This document shows positions 1 through 8,605 of a stretch of 64,000 bases of DNA, one piece after another. The notes below the pieces were generated by a model. The model was given only the letters and a program-made list of their open reading frames with translations, had not been told where the DNA came from and made no database searches. The DNA is taken from positions 91,696 to 155,695 of the forward strand of contig NZ_QENY01000005.1 of NCBI RefSeq assembly GCF_003096815.1. The letters are read 5' to 3'. A program made the translations under genes and the position numbers. Source of the DNA: Hallella colorans. GTDB taxonomy: Bacteria > Bacteroidota > Bacteroidia > Bacteroidales > Bacteroidaceae. Position 1 is the first letter of the stretch; each line of letters opens with the position of its first letter.

Positions 1-120
1 GCGAAAACGTTTGGCGTTGGGATGTTTGGATAAATAAACTTGGGCGGCTTTTTGTGGTCCCATGGTGTGACTCGACGAAGGACCTTTACCTATGCGGTAA
101 ATCTCACGCAGTGATTTCAT
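1..120 (-). CDS. sdaA: L-serine ammonia-lyase, N-terminal fragment (gene leaves window)
   Basis: Only the first 40 codons are present, read leftwards from an ATG at 118-120; the rest lies outside the window. The start MKSLREIYRIGKGPSSSHTM matches the N-terminus of single-chain iron-sulfur L-serine dehydratases, in which a Ser-Ser-Ser-His-Thr-Met-Gly-Pro segment is characteristic of the beta domain. The family deaminates L-serine to pyruvate and ammonia using a 4Fe-4S cluster; the cluster cysteines would be in the missing part. It is separated from the next gene by a 245 bp gap containing a terminator. Confidence 0.8.
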   Translation of the reverse strand, partial: MKSLREIYRIGKGPSSSHTMGPQKAAQVYLSKHPNAKRFR

Positions 121-309
121 AATTGTTTTTTGCTATAATCCTTATAAATTGGGGTGTTAGTGATGTGTGAAAGGGATGTTTGTTTTGTATAAAATAGACG
201 TTCACGGTTTACAAGAATACTTTTTACATGGTAAAAAACTATCTTTACGTTATGTGAAATGAACGTTTATAGTTTTGGGAATAGTGTTTTTATGTTGTTT
301 CAATATTAA

Positions 310-341
310 AAAGCCCCACCCACATATTTAGTGGGTGAGAC
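310..341 (-). terminator. Rho-independent terminator after the acyl-CoA dehydrogenase operon
   Basis: CACCCAC (317-323) and GTGGGTG (331-337) form a 7 bp stem with a 7-base loop. On the minus strand the stem is followed by TTTTTAATATT. It lies 25 bp past the stop of the leftward operon, so it most likely ends that transcript. Confidence 0.75.
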
Positions 342-365
342 TTGTTTTGTTTGTTCATGCCGCGG

Positions 366-2087
366 TCATGCCTCTGTTACGGATACAAACTTGCAATCAT
401 CAAGGTCGGTGATGTCAAAAGATTCGATGAATGCAGTGTGTCCGACAACATGTTCTTCTGTCAGTCGAGTGTAAAGCCTTGCGCTCTTGGCAAAAAGCTC
501 TGGAGCTTTTGAGGCGTCATTGATAAGCAGCAGTGACATGATGATTTCGCCCGTCATGTCATACAAGCGGCGTCCCAAATAGTCGTGTTGCTCTTGGTTT
601 GTGCCTGCCTTTACTTTCTCGATGGCCCGTCTGTACAGCTCCACGCAATGGGCAATGCGCTCTCGGTAGGGCTTCAGCTCATCGGAAATTTCACCCTGTA
701 GCAACTCTTGGATGATGTCAAGGTAGGTGCCGTTGGTGATGAAACGGATGGCAGCCACCACTTGCAACTGTGTGGTGCCCTCGTAAATTGAGAATATTCG
801 AGCGTCGCGGTATAAACGTTGGCATTTGTATTCCATGATGAAACCAGAGCCACCATGTACCGAAATGCAATCGTAAGCGTTTTGATTGGCGTATTCAGAG
901 GCCATTCCCTTGCTCAAAGGGGTAAGCGCGTCGGCGAGACGATGGTATGTTTTCATCTCGTTTCGCTCCTCGGGGCTCAGCTTTCGCTCTTTTGAGATAT
1001 CCTCAAGCGTTTTGTAAATGTCAACGTAGCGCGATGTTTGGTACAATATCGCACGTCCGGCGTCGAGCTTGGCTTTCATTCGAGACAGCATGTCGTACAC
1101 CGCGGGGAAGGTGATAATGTTCTTGCCGAATTGTGCGCGAGCCTTTGCGTAGCTCACAGCTTCGTTGTAAGCCTCTTGTGACAGCCCCACTGATTGGGCG
1201 GCAATGCCAAGGCGAGCGCCGTTCATCAGGCTCATCACGTATTTGATTAGACCCATGCGGCGGTCTCCACAAAGCTCCGCTTTAGCATTCTTGAAGACCA
1301 ATTCGCAGGTTGGGCTGCCATGAATGCCGAGTTTGTTCTCTATGTGGCGCACGGTCACTCCGCCGTCGTGCTTGTCGTAAATGAACATGGACAGGCCTCG
1401 ACCATCTTTCGTTCCTGCTTCCGATCGGGCCAAAACCAAGTGTATGTCAGAGTCACCATTGGTGATAAAACGCTTTACTCCATTCAGCCTCCATGTGCCG
1501 TCCTTGTCTTGAGTGGCCTTGAGCATCACGCTTTGCAGGTCCGATCCTGCGTCTGGCTCTGTCAAATCCATGGACATTGTCTCGCCAGCGGAGACACGAG
1601 GAATATATTTTTCTTTTTGTTCCTCAGAGCCAAACTCGTACAATGTGTCTATGCAGCTTTGCAAACTCCAAATGTTTTGGAAGCCGGAGTCGGCCATGCC
1701 CATCATCTCTGAAAGCATTGAGAAAATGGTGATGGGAATGTTCAAGCCGTCATATTGACGTGGCATGGACACTCCCCAAAGGCCAGCTTGTCGTGTGGCT
1801 TGTAAGTTCTCTTTGGTCTTCGAGGCGTAAAGCATACGGCCATTCTCGAGGTGAGGTCCCTCCTGATCCACGCTCTCAGAGTTGGGACCGATAATGTTGG
1901 CCGTGATATCACCCGTTATTTCGAGTAGTTGCTTGTAATTCTCTATGGCATCATCATAGTTTACGGGAGCCTCGTCGAACTTGTCCCGGTCAGCGTAATT
2001 GCGTTCCTTTAGTTCCACGATCCTCTTCATCAATGGATGGTTGAGATGAAATCCTATCTCGGGATGGTCTGTATAATAATTGGACAT
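366..2087 (-). CDS. Acyl-CoA dehydrogenase family protein (long form)
   Basis: About 573 residues from the ATG at 2087 (MSNYYTDHPEIGF); an upstream in-frame start at 2129 is possible but gives an unattractive N-terminus. It is a flavoprotein that oxidises an acyl-CoA to the enoyl-CoA and passes electrons to ETF. Visible family marks are the substrate/FAD loop around DLTEPDAGSDLQSVM, the arginine-rich FAD region near ARAQFGKNI, the tail motif QRLYRDARIFSIYEGTTQLQ with the glutamate of IYEGT that serves as catalytic base in several subfamilies, and about 120 extra C-terminal residues typical of the long class. It is the third gene of a leftward operon behind etfB and etfA, so ETF is very probably its partner. 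The acyl chain length cannot be read from the sequence. Confidence 0.9.
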   Translation of the reverse strand: MSNYYTDHPEIGFHLNHPLMKRIVELKERNYADRDKFDEAPVNYDDAIENYKQLLEITGDITANIIGPNSESVDQEGPHLENGRMLYASKTKENLQATRQAGLWGVSMPRQYDGLNIPITIFSMLSEMMGMADSGFQNIWSLQSCIDTLYEFGSEEQKEKYIPRVSAGETMSMDLTEPDAGSDLQSVMLKATQDKDGTWRLNGVKRFITNGDSDIHLVLARSEAGTKDGRGLSMFIYDKHDGGVTVRHIENKLGIHGSPTCELVFKNAKAELCGDRRMGLIKYVMSLMNGARLGIAAQSVGLSQEAYNEAVSYAKARAQFGKNIITFPAVYDMLSRMKAKLDAGRAILYQTSRYVDIYKTLEDISKERKLSPEERNEMKTYHRLADALTPLSKGMASEYANQNAYDCISVHGGSGFIMEYKCQRLYRDARIFSIYEGTTQLQVVAAIRFITNGTYLDIIQELLQGEISDELKPYRERIAHCVELYRRAIEKVKAGTNQEQHDYLGRRLYDMTGEIIMSLLLINDASKAPELFAKSARLYTRLTEEHVVGHTAFIESFDITDLDDCKFVSVTEA

Positions 2088-2146
2088 GGTGCTGATTTTA
2101 TTCTGTTTCGTCATTGAAGTCCGTGCCAAGAAGCGCGGAAGGCGTG

Positions 2147-3169
2147 TTATTTGCTGTTTTGTTTGTAGTATTTTATCATCTTGGGGATGACCTCCTCGGC
2201 GTTACCGTTGATAACATAGTCGGCTATGGCGTTGATGGGAGCGTCCGGATCGTTGTTCACGGCAATAATGATGCCAGCGTCTTGCATGCCGGCTATGTGC
2301 TGGATTTGTCCCGAGATGCCAAACGCGAAATACACTTTCGGATGCACTGTCACGCCAGTTTGTCCTACCTGACGGCTGTTATCCAGCCATCCTGCGTCCA
2401 CGGCAGCGCGACTGGCGCCCACCTCGGCGTGCAGCACATCGGCCAAATCGTATAGCTTTGCAAAAGCTTCTTTCGATCCCATGCCATAGCCACCAGCCAC
2501 CACGATGGGCGAAGCCTTGAGGTTATTCTGTGCCGCTTGCACATGGCGGTCAATCACTTTCACCACGTAATCGGTCTCTGGTACGTAGTCGGCAACGTTG
2601 GGATAAACCACCTCGCCTTTGTAATCGTTATCCACAATCTCTCGCTTCATCACGCCTGATCGCACGGTTGCCATTTGCGGTCTGTGGTCAGGGTTCACAA
2701 TGGTGGCCACTATGTTGCCGCCAAAAGCGGGCCTGATTTGGTAGAGCAAGTTCTTGTAGAGCTTGCCCGATTTCTTATCCTCATAGTCGCCGATTTCCAA
2801 TTGCGTGCAATCGGCCGTCAATCCGGAGGTTAACGAGGAAGAGACGCGTGGGCCAAGGTCACGTCCTATGACGGTGGCGCCCATCAAACAGATCTGCGGT
2901 TTCTCCTCTTTAAATAGGTTTACAAGTATGTCTGTATGAGGTGCGGATGTGTATGGAAAAAGTCCCTCGCCGTCGAAGACAAAGAGTTTGTCCACTCCGT
3001 AGGGCAGAATTTGGCTCTCCACTTTCCCCTTAACGCCTGCGCCAGCCACTACGGCATGTAGTTTTACGCCTAACTCATCGGCCAATTTGCGACCTTTGCT
3101 CAGTAGTTCTTGAGACACTTCCTGCACGGTTGTCCCTTCTATTTCGCAATATACAAAAACGTTATTCAT
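2147..3169 (-). CDS. etfA: Electron transfer flavoprotein subunit alpha
   Basis: 340 residues from MNNVFVYCEIEGT at 3169. Together with EtfB it forms the FAD/AMP heterodimer that accepts electrons from acyl-CoA dehydrogenases. The C-terminal FAD-binding domain is clear: VVAGGYGMGSKEAF, EVGASRAAVDAGW, the RQVGQTGVTVHPKVYFAFGI segment, SGQIQHIAGM and NNDPDAPI are hallmark ETF-alpha motifs. The gene sits between etfB (35 bp upstream) and the acyl-CoA dehydrogenase gene (59 bp downstream) in one leftward operon. Length and motifs are normal for the family. I cannot tell whether this ETF is bifurcating or ordinary. Confidence 0.95.
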   Translation of the reverse strand: MNNVFVYCEIEGTTVQEVSQELLSKGRKLADELGVKLHAVVAGAGVKGKVESQILPYGVDKLFVFDGEGLFPYTSAPHTDILVNLFKEEKPQICLMGATVIGRDLGPRVSSSLTSGLTADCTQLEIGDYEDKKSGKLYKNLLYQIRPAFGGNIVATIVNPDHRPQMATVRSGVMKREIVDNDYKGEVVYPNVADYVPETDYVVKVIDRHVQAAQNNLKASPIVVAGGYGMGSKEAFAKLYDLADVLHAEVGASRAAVDAGWLDNSRQVGQTGVTVHPKVYFAFGISGQIQHIAGMQDAGIIIAVNNDPDAPINAIADYVINGNAEEVIPKMIKYYKQNSK

Positions 3170-3204
3170 ATTTGTTGGATGGCCCGAAGGCACGGTCTAT
3201 GTTG

Positions 3205-4071
3205 TCAAATAATTTTTTCGCTGATAAGTTCTTTCATCAATCCCTCGATGTCTGCGTCGCTATCAGTCATTTTTTTGCTTTCCTTGGCTTGGAACACAAT
3301 GTTCTGAACGGCCTTCACCTTAGTGGGCGAGCCCGACAATCCGCACTGCTCCTCGTCGGCATTAACGTCTGCCACGCTCCATTGGTTGAGCGTAAGGTAA
3401 GGTCTCGACTCGTAGAGGGCCGCCCATGGCTCGTCTCCTTTGCGCTCCATGGGGCAGGTGGCGTATTTGTATTTCATTACCAACTTCACGTTGCATGGGC
3501 GCGCCGGAGCGGCCGTTCCGTTCACGGTGATCAGCACCGGGAGTGGAGCCACAACGGTTTCCACGCCGCCATCGATGTATCGGCGAATGGTGGCATGCCC
3601 ATTTTCTATCTTCAAAATCTCCTCGGCATAGGTCACTTGGTTCAGCCCTAATTTTTGAGCCACCTGTGGTCCCACCTGTGCGGTGTCGCCATCAATGGCT
3701 TGGCGGCCACCGATGATGATGTCCACCGGCCCTATCTTGCGTATAGCCATAGACAAGGCGTACGACGTAGCCAACGTGTCCGCGCCCGCAAACTTGCGGT
3801 CTGTGAGCAGCCAGCCAGTGTCCGCGCCACGGTATAGCCCTTGACGAATAATCTCACCGGCTCTTGGAGGCCCCATCGTGAGCACGCCAACGGTAGATCC
3901 CGGGTGGCTTTCTTTTAGGCGAAGAGCCTGCTCCAAAGCGTTCAAATCTTCTGGATTGAAGATGGCGGGCAGAGCGGCTCGGTTCACCGTGCCTTGTGCG
4001 GTCATCGCGTCTTTGCCCACATTTCTTGTGTCAGGCACTTGCTTGGCAAGCACAACTATTTTGAGTTTCAT
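3205..4071 (-). CDS. etfB: Electron transfer flavoprotein subunit beta
   Basis: 288 residues, first gene of the etfB-etfA-acyl-CoA dehydrogenase operon. The N-terminus MKLKIVVLAKQVPDT, the nucleotide-binding GVLTMGPPRAGEIIRQGLYR stretch, the DIIIGGRQAIDGDTAQVGPQ segment and PLPVLITVNGTAAPARPC identify ETF-beta. It forms the ETF heterodimer with EtfA. The ATG lies about 40 bp downstream of a strong Bacteroidetes promoter (4110-4141), so the operon is probably transcribed from there. Confidence 0.95.
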   Translation of the reverse strand: MKLKIVVLAKQVPDTRNVGKDAMTAQGTVNRAALPAIFNPEDLNALEQALRLKESHPGSTVGVLTMGPPRAGEIIRQGLYRGADTGWLLTDRKFAGADTLATSYALSMAIRKIGPVDIIIGGRQAIDGDTAQVGPQVAQKLGLNQVTYAEEILKIENGHATIRRYIDGGVETVVAPLPVLITVNGTAAPARPCNVKLVMKYKYATCPMERKGDEPWAALYESRPYLTLNQWSVADVNADEEQCGLSGSPTKVKAVQNIVFQAKESKKMTDSDADIEGLMKELISEKII

Positions 4072-4109
4072 GTTTTTTATGCTATATATAATATATGTGT
4101 ACTACCCAG

Positions 4110-4141
4110 CAAAATTACTATTTTTTTGTGTCTTGACCAAA
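4110..4141 (-). promoter_or_regulatory. Bacteroidetes-type promoter of the etf operon
   Basis: On the minus strand a -33 TTTG (4138-4141) is followed after exactly 20 bp by TAATTTTG (4110-4117), fitting the Bacteroidetes sigma-ABfr consensus TTTG-N19/21-TAnnTTTG. It sits about 40 bp before the etfB start. No operator-like palindrome is obvious around it. Confidence 0.75.
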
Positions 4142-4256
4142 CAAAACGCACAAAAACAGTGTCTATGTGCATCCTGATGCGTTTCTTGGCTGTGTGACAT
4201 CTGCGATTGGATATTAATTTTAGCCTTTTTTGTATCATCTGGCAGAGAAAAAAGCG

Positions 4257-4264
4257 TACCTTTG
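4257..4264 (+). promoter_or_regulatory. Probable -7 element of dnaG
   Basis: TACCTTTG matches the TAnnTTTG -7 consensus and ends 24 bp before the dnaG ATG. The nearest TTTG upstream (4229-4232) is 24 bp away, longer than the usual 19-21 bp, so the -33 half is weak. Confidence 0.4.
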
Positions 4265-4288
4265 CCCTACATCGAGACTGGATTATAT

Positions 4289-6271
4289 ATGATAGACCGA
4301 CAAACCGTAGAGAGAATTAAGGATGCCGCCAATATCGTGGAGGTGGTGTCAGAGTTCGTTGCGCTCAAGAAAGCGGGGGCCAACTACAAGGGGCTTTGCC
4401 CGTTTCACAATGAGAAAACACCATCTTTTTTTGTTTCGCCGGCTCGTGGCACGTGCCACTGTTTCGGCTGTGGCAAGGGTGGAACGCCTGTCAATTTTGT
4501 CATGGAACATGAGCAGATGACATATCCTGAGGCTTTGCGTTGGCTCGCTAACAAATACCATATTGAGATCAAAGAGCGTGAACTCACCGACGAGGAGAAA
4601 GAGGAGCAGGGCAAACGCGAGTCCATGTTCATAGTCAACGAGTGGGCATGCAAGTATTTTGAGGATTTGCTTCACAACCATGCTGATGGCGTGGCCATTG
4701 GCTTGCGGTATTTTCGTGGCAGGGGTTTTCGCGATGATGTCATCAAGAAGTTTCGGCTGGGCTATGACTTGCTTGACCGTCAGGCTCTTGGTCTTGAGGC
4801 TTTGCGGCAAGGATACAAAGAGGAGTTCTTGCTGTCCACCGGCATTTGTTTCAAAACCGATCATGGCGAGCTAATAGATCGTTATGCCGGGCGAGTGGTG
4901 TTCCCGTGGATAGGCGTGAGCGGCAAGGTGGTGGGCTTCACCGCTCGTGTCTTGGACAGCCGAACCAAGGGTATAAACCAAAAATACGTCAACTCGCCAG
5001 CGAGCGACGTTTACCAAAAAGACCGCGAGCTATATGGTATTTGGCAGGCCAAAAAAGCTATTGTCAAGGAAGACCAAGTGTTCTTGGTAGAGGGACAAGC
5101 CGATGTTATCTCCATGTACCAGAGCGGCATAGAGAATGTCGTGGCCAACTCAGGCACGGCGCTTAGCTACCACCAAATACATACGTTGCATCGCTTCACG
5201 TCAAACATCACGCTTGTCTACGACAATGACGAGGCGGGGCTTCACGCCGCCTTAAGGGGCACTGACATGCTTCTTTCAGAGGGCATGAACCTCAAGGTGG
5301 TGCTCATGCCAGACGGATTAGACCCAGATGAGTACGCCCGTAATCACACGGCCGACGAGATTAAACAATATGTTGAAAGAAATGCCGTGGATTTCATACG
5401 CTTCAAGTCAGACTTGCTGCTCAAGGGCGAAACCGACCCTGCCAAGCGCACTGCTGCTATTGGTTCCATCATAGAGTCGGTGTCGCATGTACAAAACCAA
5501 ATTCTCCGCGACTCTTACATTCACGATTGCGCCATTCGCACGGGTACCAAAGAGTACTCGCTCATCAGCCAAATGAATATCCTTATTCGCAATCGGCGTT
5601 CCAAAAAGGTCTTGGAGCCAGAGCAGGTTGGGGCAGAGCCTTCCTCCGTGACCGCGGCCGCGGAAATCCCTCCCATCACCTCCGCCGACCCATTGAGGCA
5701 GGCAGCCAAGGTGGAGAGCCTGCTCACGCAGATAGTGGTGCGGCATGGCGAGCGCGTTATCTATGAGAATGTGGAAGACGAAGAGGGTAATGTGCGTGAT
5801 TTCACGGTGGCGCAATATATCCATTATAGCCTTGACCGTGACAACTTAGCTTTTCAAGAGCCAGTATACAACGATATTTTGAGAGAGGCTGTAGCCATGA
5901 GTGACGACGCCAATTTCGTGGCCGAGACCTATTTTGTGCATCACGATGACATTCGTATGAGCAAGGTTGCCATCGCCATGACAGCGGACAGTTACCACTT
6001 GCCGAACGTGAAGAAGGAGCAAGCTGTTGGCGAGGAAGATCGAAAAGTACGTGAAGAAAACGATTTGCGCGATTTGCGCGCCCAGACAAACCATCTGCTT
6101 CTCGATTTTCGCATGGACTATGTGGAGCATCATCTCAAAGACTTGCAAACGCAAATTAGCCAGGCGGGTACAGATGCCACGCTCTTGGCAGAGCTCTTGG
6201 CAGAATACCAGGACATGCAGAACATGCGCAACAAGTTGGCTAAACAGTTGGGCAGCAACATTGTGCTTTAG
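4289..6271 (+). CDS. dnaG: DNA primase
   Basis: About 660 residues from the ATG at 4289 (MIDRQTVERIKDAANIVEVV); the in-frame TTG at 4262 lies inside the promoter -7 box and is not a credible start. It synthesises RNA primers at the replication fork. In order: an N-terminal CHC2 zinc finger with all ligands present (GLCPFHNEKTPSF and CHCFGCGKGGTP), the RNA polymerase domain with TOPRIM motifs (FLVEGQADVISMYQSG, LVYDNDEAGLHAALRG) and a long C-terminal region that would contact DnaB helicase. It is a stand-alone gene, divergent from etf. It also gives a direct comparison for the zinc-less primase-like TraP at 33.6-34.5 kb. Confidence 0.97.
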   Translation: MIDRQTVERIKDAANIVEVVSEFVALKKAGANYKGLCPFHNEKTPSFFVSPARGTCHCFGCGKGGTPVNFVMEHEQMTYPEALRWLANKYHIEIKERELTDEEKEEQGKRESMFIVNEWACKYFEDLLHNHADGVAIGLRYFRGRGFRDDVIKKFRLGYDLLDRQALGLEALRQGYKEEFLLSTGICFKTDHGELIDRYAGRVVFPWIGVSGKVVGFTARVLDSRTKGINQKYVNSPASDVYQKDRELYGIWQAKKAIVKEDQVFLVEGQADVISMYQSGIENVVANSGTALSYHQIHTLHRFTSNITLVYDNDEAGLHAALRGTDMLLSEGMNLKVVLMPDGLDPDEYARNHTADEIKQYVERNAVDFIRFKSDLLLKGETDPAKRTAAIGSIIESVSHVQNQILRDSYIHDCAIRTGTKEYSLISQMNILIRNRRSKKVLEPEQVGAEPSSVTAAAEIPPITSADPLRQAAKVESLLTQIVVRHGERVIYENVEDEEGNVRDFTVAQYIHYSLDRDNLAFQEPVYNDILREAVAMSDDANFVAETYFVHHDDIRMSKVAIAMTADSYHLPNVKKEQAVGEEDRKVREENDLRDLRAQTNHLLLDFRMDYVEHHLKDLQTQISQAGTDATLLAELLAEYQDMQNMRNKLAKQLGSNIVL

Positions 6272-6299
6272 ATTTCTAAAGATCGATTGGCTTTGTGTG

Positions 6300-6760
6300 G
6301 GCGATGGTGCCTTGTGTTATTTGTCAAATATTTATCACGAAAACAGGGCTTTGAGGAGTTGCTGTTTTAGAGATGAAAAAGTCATCGTGTCGTGTCAAAA
6401 TTGCGCTGTGGGCGCCTTTTTCTTGTGCCCAAGATGCCATTGGTAAGCAATGGTGGCACGATTAGGTATTAATGAAGAGTCGTTTTGGCTTTAATCGTCC
6501 GTCGTCAAAGGCTTAATCCCGTTGCGATTAGGCCTTAATGGTATGTTGTGCTGAAAACTTTTTTGTCTGATTTTCTTCCGATTCTCTCTAACTTGTTGCC
6601 CTGTAGACAATTGTGAAAAACGCTCGTGTTTGGCGTATTTGCGCCCAAGGTGCCTATGGTTTGTAAATACGCGAGTTTTGAACGTGCTTTTGTCAGTTTT
6701 TTTCAAGCCTTTCATATTGTTGTTTTCCAGTGCGCCCTTTTTGTGTATCGAATGTTTCGC
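6300..6760 (-). repeat. Degenerate intergenic repeat, copy 1 (leftward orientation)
   Basis: This 590 bp gap between dnaG and the TPR gene holds no convincing gene. Read on the minus strand it carries a series of blocks shared, in the same order, with the gap at 19.03-19.33 kb: CTGACAAAAGC, a TTCAAA block, TTTACAAAC, GCAAATACGCC, CGTTTTTCACAA, TTTTCAGCAC, then several ATTAGGCCTTAATGG-like units with CATGACG/CGTCG spacers. Identity is patchy (my eye alignment only), but block order and spacing agree. A 205-residue open frame on the minus strand here has no protein-like features and I do not call it a gene. Confidence 0.5.
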
Positions 6761-6859
6761 AGTGGATGGTTTCATAGTGTATTTTGTGGCACAAAAAGCA
6801 TTTTTGTAGCTCAAAAAAAAGCATTTATCATTTATTTTCAGTAAGTTTGCAGTCAGAGC

Positions 6860-8575
6860 ATGATAAAAATTTATATCATATTTGTGGTTTTGGCTATCGC
6901 ATGTGCTGCGGTTGTAGCGACGCTTGTGTTGCGATACATGCGCCATGACGCACGTGTGGGACTTGGTAACCTCGACGCCGCCCACATGAAACGCGTTGTG
7001 AGCGGTGCGTTGGACATACTCAATTGCACGGTGCAATGGGAGAAAGACGACGGAAACTATATCGGCACTTATCAGTATCAGAGTGGGCATTTTAGGCTTA
7101 ACGTGCAAAACGCGGAGCCATACGTGCGCTTGCTATATCCTTTTTTTTACGAGACGGAGCTTGACTATATAGAGACGGTGCGCCAGGTATGCAACGATAT
7201 CAACTTTCAAGCGGAGATATGCCGGCTCGTCTACTCGATAGACGGAACTCGTGGCAAGGTGCATGTGCACATAATGGGCATGTTGTTGCTCGATGAGGGT
7301 AAGGCCAAGGAGATGTTAGAGAGAGCTATGCAAGAGGCTTTCAAATGGCACCACGACTTTGTTTCCGTCATCAAAGAGCGGCTTGACGACGCCAAGGGCG
7401 CGCTCAATCATGACGCCGAAAAACGTGACGCGACAAAGCAGCGAGAGCAGTTTCTTGTCAGCGAATTGGAAATGATGTACCAAGAGGCGGGGCCTGATTG
7501 GCACAACGACGGAGCTACGGTGCCACTGCAACAGCTTTTGGCTTCCGCAATGGGATTGACGGATATCGTAATGAGACATTTTTCGCTGACGCGCGGCGAA
7601 CGAGTGGTGATGATTGACAATCCAGATGCTATCGCCTCCTTCGACGTAAAAACGGCGCTCGTGGACGAAGGACGGTTTATGTGCCACTCGGCAGTGGCGT
7701 TGCTCGACTATTACGACCCTCGCGACCCTGTGCGGATGCGCCATCTGACTATCCATTTCAAGCAAGAAGGGCAAACGCCCGATACCCTCTACTATCGTGT
7801 TACAATGGCGTTAACGCCAGTGTCTATGAGCCGAGCGGTGAGCGAACAGCACATGGACCGGCACAAACAGATGTGTAGTGTGCTCATGGGTTGCGACTTG
7901 CAGCCCTCGCAGAAACGGTTGGAACGTTTTAGATACGTTTGGAAAGAGGCAATGGCCAAGGAGCAAAATGGAAATGTGGCGGACATGAACGAGGAGGAAA
8001 ATATGCTTTGTAGCCTGCGCAACCCACGTTACGGACAGGCGCTGCTACGTGGCAGGGCTCTTTATGATCAAGGCCGTTTCTATGAGAGCGTACGCTGTTT
8101 GGAAAATATTTTCGAGCAGATGCAGGAAAGTTACTATCAGATGCCAACAGCGGCAAGGGCCGCTTTCATGGAGATATGCTATATGGTGGGAGCTTGTTAT
8201 ACCCATTTGCGCCAATATCGTAAGGCGTCATACTACCTCCAAATCACTTTGCAAGTTCGCCGAGTGGACTATATGAAAATGTTTATAAACTGCTTGGTAA
8301 ATGGGCATGACTTTCGAGCCATGTTTTTCATCGACTCTTTTTTGGACGACTTGTCGGCCATGTTTAACAGCGACGCTGGGCTGAGGAGCGACGAGTCTAT
8401 GCGCGAGGTGGCGACATTCATGAGTTTTTTGCGTCGGCGCAAGGCTTTCTTGTTGGTGCGATCAAAGCGATATGATGAGGCCGAGCTGTTGCTCAAAGAG
8501 TTGTTGTCCGATCCTGCCAGTAGTGGTTTTGCTTTGAAACAGTTGGCATACATACAGAAGAAGAAACAAGAGTGA
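6860..8575 (+). CDS. Membrane-anchored TPR-type protein of unknown function
   Basis: 571 residues. Residues 3-25 form one strongly hydrophobic N-terminal segment, which anchors the protein with its bulk on one side of the membrane. The next 150 residues (with WEKDDGNYIGTYQYQSGHFR and a VHVHIMGMLLL strand) resemble a small mixed alpha/beta sensor-like domain but I cannot name it. The C-terminal third contains TPR-like helical pairs (ALLRGRALYDQGRFYESVRC, ACYTHLRQYRKASYYLQ, RSKRYDEAELLLKELL). It is followed after 30 bp by cardiolipin synthase and may be co-transcribed with it, which hints at an envelope role. No enzyme motif was seen. A TAAGTTTG box at 6842-6849 is very close to the start, so either the box is fortuitous or translation starts further in. 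Confidence 0.75.
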   Translation: MIKIYIIFVVLAIACAAVVATLVLRYMRHDARVGLGNLDAAHMKRVVSGALDILNCTVQWEKDDGNYIGTYQYQSGHFRLNVQNAEPYVRLLYPFFYETELDYIETVRQVCNDINFQAEICRLVYSIDGTRGKVHVHIMGMLLLDEGKAKEMLERAMQEAFKWHHDFVSVIKERLDDAKGALNHDAEKRDATKQREQFLVSELEMMYQEAGPDWHNDGATVPLQQLLASAMGLTDIVMRHFSLTRGERVVMIDNPDAIASFDVKTALVDEGRFMCHSAVALLDYYDPRDPVRMRHLTIHFKQEGQTPDTLYYRVTMALTPVSMSRAVSEQHMDRHKQMCSVLMGCDLQPSQKRLERFRYVWKEAMAKEQNGNVADMNEEENMLCSLRNPRYGQALLRGRALYDQGRFYESVRCLENIFEQMQESYYQMPTAARAAFMEICYMVGACYTHLRQYRKASYYLQITLQVRRVDYMKMFINCLVNGHDFRAMFFIDSFLDDLSAMFNSDAGLRSDESMREVATFMSFLRRRKAFLLVRSKRYDEAELLLKELLSDPASSGFALKQLAYIQKKKQE

Positions 8576-8605
8576 GGTGGTATGACAGTTTAAGTGGCTT
8601 GTGAT

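Noticed and set aside
6491..7108. 205-codon open frame on the minus strand between dnaG and the TPR gene
   Set aside because: It overlaps the start of the real TPR gene, is low in protein-like features and lies over the degenerate repeat.
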